Assembly (NCBI GenBank): GCA_946886375.1
Contig: CAMPIL010000185.1
Span: 1 to 7,172 of the forward strand
DNA: 7,172 bases
Reading direction: 5' to 3'
Source of the DNA: an uncultured Phycisphaerales bacterium
GTDB taxonomy: Bacteria > Planctomycetota > Phycisphaerae > Phycisphaerales > SM1A02
Under the pieces are notes generated by a model, which was not told where the DNA came from, did not search any database, and saw nothing but the letters and a program-made list of their open reading frames with translations. This document shows, one piece after another, positions 6,125 through 7,172 of the stretch. Every line of letters begins with the position of its first letter. Positions within the stretch are counted from its first letter, which is position 1. The position numbers were made by a program, and so were the translations under genes.

Positions 6125-6182
6125 TCTCCATTCGAAGTCGCTGAGTCCTTCGCGGGACGGTGCACGGCTCGAATCATGGAGA
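6125..6182 (-). promoter_or_regulatory. Leader inverted repeat that could mask the ribosome binding site
   Basis: On the minus strand, TCTCCAT at 6182-6176 is perfectly complementary to ATGGAGA at 6131-6125. The latter contains the GGAG ribosome binding site (6129-6126) of the 3D-domain gene. A second short match (TCGA at 6172-6169 with TCGA at 6135-6132) can extend the stem after a 3-nt bulge. The stem would start just after the transcription start expected from the promoter candidate at 6195-6222. Regulation of translation is inference; the stem is short and the loop long. Confidence 0.3.
6126..6129 (-). promoter_or_regulatory. Ribosome binding site for the 3D-domain gene
   Basis: GGAG on the minus strand lies 9 nt before the ATG at 6114-6116. 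It decides this start over the ATG at 6129-6131, which overlaps the site itself and has no purine-rich sequence upstream. Confidence 0.6.
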
Positions 6183-6194
6183 TGTGCCGGTCGC

Positions 6195-6222
6195 ATGATA
6201 ATCAGCATCCATGTGCACGCAA
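6195..6222 (-). promoter_or_regulatory. Sigma70-like promoter candidate for the 3D-domain gene run
   Basis: On the minus strand, TTGCGT (6222-6217) and TATCAT (6200-6195) are separated by 16 bp. The predicted start near 6188 would give a leader of about 70 nt. An 8-bp palindrome AAGCGCTT (6221-6228) overlaps the upstream box and could bind a regulator. The boxes match the consensus at 4 of 6 positions each, so this is tentative, and housekeeping promoters of the suspected phylum may differ. Confidence 0.3.
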
Positions 6223-6352
6223 GCGCTTTCCAACAAGAAATGACCCTCGCACGGTTGGCGAACATGAAATTTCCCCCAAATCTCAACTTAATTCAAAGAT
6301 GGCGCTCGCATTCGAAACTTCGGCGAATGAGCCGATTGCCATCGATTCAACC

Positions 6353-7027
6353 TCACCGCGTCAGCCGCACTGCGACGGCTGGCGGGACGTTGCTCAGCAC
6401 CAGTTCGCGCTGGCCCTTGTGCCTGCGGCGAAGCACCTTGCCCATTTGGCCGATGCTCTTGAGATTCTTCCGCCCTTTGTCATCAGTCACCGCGCCCTTC
6501 ATCACGCGCACCGCCGCGTACTCGAAATACGCCAGTTCCCCGCCGGGCGTCAGCATCTGCATCAGCTGCCGGAAGATCGAGCGAACGACATTGGGCGGAA
6601 AATTATTGAACGGCAGGCCGCACACGATGTAGTCGAACTTTCCTGCCAGCGGCGCGGTTTCGATCGGATTGATGTACAACTCCACGCGCACTGACGGATG
6701 CTTCTTGCGAAACGGCTGAAGCAGAACCGCGTCCAGCCGCTTGGCGAAAATCGGATTGATCTCGACGATGTGCAGTTCATCGCCGGTGCGCAGCGCCTTT
6801 AAAATGTGCTTGGTGAACGGCCCGGTCCCCGGCCCCACTTCCAGCAATCGTTTGGGTCCGCTCGCGGCGCGAAGCGAACGCGTCATCGCCTTGGCCAACG
6901 CCGGCGAAGACGGCAGCACCGCCCCGGTGCTGCGATAGTTTTTGATTGCCTGGCCTACAAACGCCACGACCCCGTTCAGAGGCTTCTTCTCCTGGCGTAC
7001 GTGCGCTGCGGCGGTTCGTCTGGGCAT
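6353..7027 (-). CDS. SAM-dependent lipid N-methyltransferase, PmtA/OlsG-like
   Basis: This is a 224-aa class I SAM-dependent methyltransferase. The N-terminal segment FVGQAIKNYRSTGAVLPSS (23-41) is typical of the family that includes phospholipid N-methyltransferase PmtA and the planctomycete ornithine-lipid N-methyltransferase OlsG. The SAM-binding motif I is LLEVGPGTGPFT (61-72), the acidic residue ending strand 2 is E89 in VEIN, and IVCGLPFNNFPP (134-145) occupies the motif IV position. A TPGGELAYFEY segment (160-170) follows as strand 5. The likely reaction is transfer of methyl groups to an amine in a membrane lipid head group, at the inner face of the cytoplasmic membrane. The basic N-terminus (MPRRTAAAHVRQEKK) fits peripheral membrane binding. 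The ATG at 7025-7027 is preferred to a GTG at 7087 that would add 20 less typical residues; neither has a strong ribosome binding site. Such genes are often annotated as rRNA adenine dimethylases; the exact substrate is uncertain. Confidence 0.85.
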   Translation of the reverse strand: MPRRTAAAHVRQEKKPLNGVVAFVGQAIKNYRSTGAVLPSSPALAKAMTRSLRAASGPKRLLEVGPGTGPFTKHILKALRTGDELHIVEINPIFAKRLDAVLLQPFRKKHPSVRVELYINPIETAPLAGKFDYIVCGLPFNNFPPNVVRSIFRQLMQMLTPGGELAYFEYAAVRVMKGAVTDDKGRKNLKSIGQMGKVLRRRHKGQRELVLSNVPPAVAVRLTR

Positions 7028-7119
7028 GAAGGATTCTTCGGCAGAGGCGCAATCCGATTCCGTCGGACTGCGGCCATATTCTACCACCCGGCCCGCAGTT
7101 GCACGATCAAGCGAGGAGA

Positions 7120-7172
7120 TCAGCGCGAGCCAGCCGCGACATTCGCGTTGGCGAGTTCAACCAGTTTGTCAA
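7120..7172 (-). CDS. C-terminal end of a gene entering from beyond the right edge
   Basis: On the minus strand a frame enters at the window edge and reads DKLVELANANVAAGSR before a TGA at 7120-7122. The residue pattern (an amphipathic helix, then a small-residue tail) looks like a genuine protein C-terminus. The spacing of about 90 bp to the methyltransferase start fits a gene lying upstream on the same strand. Sixteen codons are too few to name a family, and a chance open frame of this length is common. Confidence 0.4.
   Translation of the reverse strand, partial: DKLVELANANVAAGSR

Noticed and set aside
7028..7119. Promoter for the methyltransferase (TAGAAT near 7078-7083)
   Set aside because: The only TTG-type upstream box (TTGATC) is 21 bp away, too far for a standard promoter.

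Overview
The window looks like chromosomal DNA of a free-living, moderately GC-rich bacterium. I favour Planctomycetota, with moderate confidence. The reasons are an LL-diaminopimelate aminotransferase, a PmtA/OlsG-type lipid N-methyltransferase, a large cysteine-rich exported protein with a 3D-type C-terminal domain, and weak or absent Shine-Dalgarno sequences before several genes. This placement rests on family knowledge and was not checked by a search. I see no mobile element, CRISPR array, tRNA or rRNA.

Left part (1-2090): the 5' end of a lipoprotein gene runs off the left edge on the minus strand (GTG at 139). It diverges from an unrecognised four-helix membrane protein gene (234-1196, plus). 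That gene converges on, and overlaps by 99 bp, a 330-codon PLP enzyme (1098-2090, minus). The enzyme carries the residue signature of serine racemase rather than of biosynthetic threonine dehydratase.

Middle (2091-2501): a 411-bp stretch without a confident gene. It contains a start-less but uninterrupted 90-codon minus-strand frame that reads like protein and may be a gene remnant.

Right-centre (2502-6116): three minus-strand genes in a row. In transcription order they are a 452-aa cysteine-rich exported protein with a C-terminal 3D (double-psi beta-barrel type) domain, a 302-aa exported protein of unknown function 21 bp downstream, and dapL 72 bp further on. A promoter candidate and an inverted repeat that could mask the ribosome binding site lie in front of the first gene.

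Right end (6353-7172): a class I SAM-dependent methyltransferase resembling phospholipid or ornithine-lipid N-methyltransferases, then the last 16 codons of another minus-strand gene entering from beyond the window.

Functionally the region leans towards the cell envelope: a diaminopimelate-forming enzyme, a possible D-serine-forming enzyme, an exported protein with a fold known from peptidoglycan-cleaving MltA, and a lipid head-group methyltransferase. Whether these act together is inference. The most novel elements are the exported 452-aa/302-aa pair and the orphan 90-codon frame.
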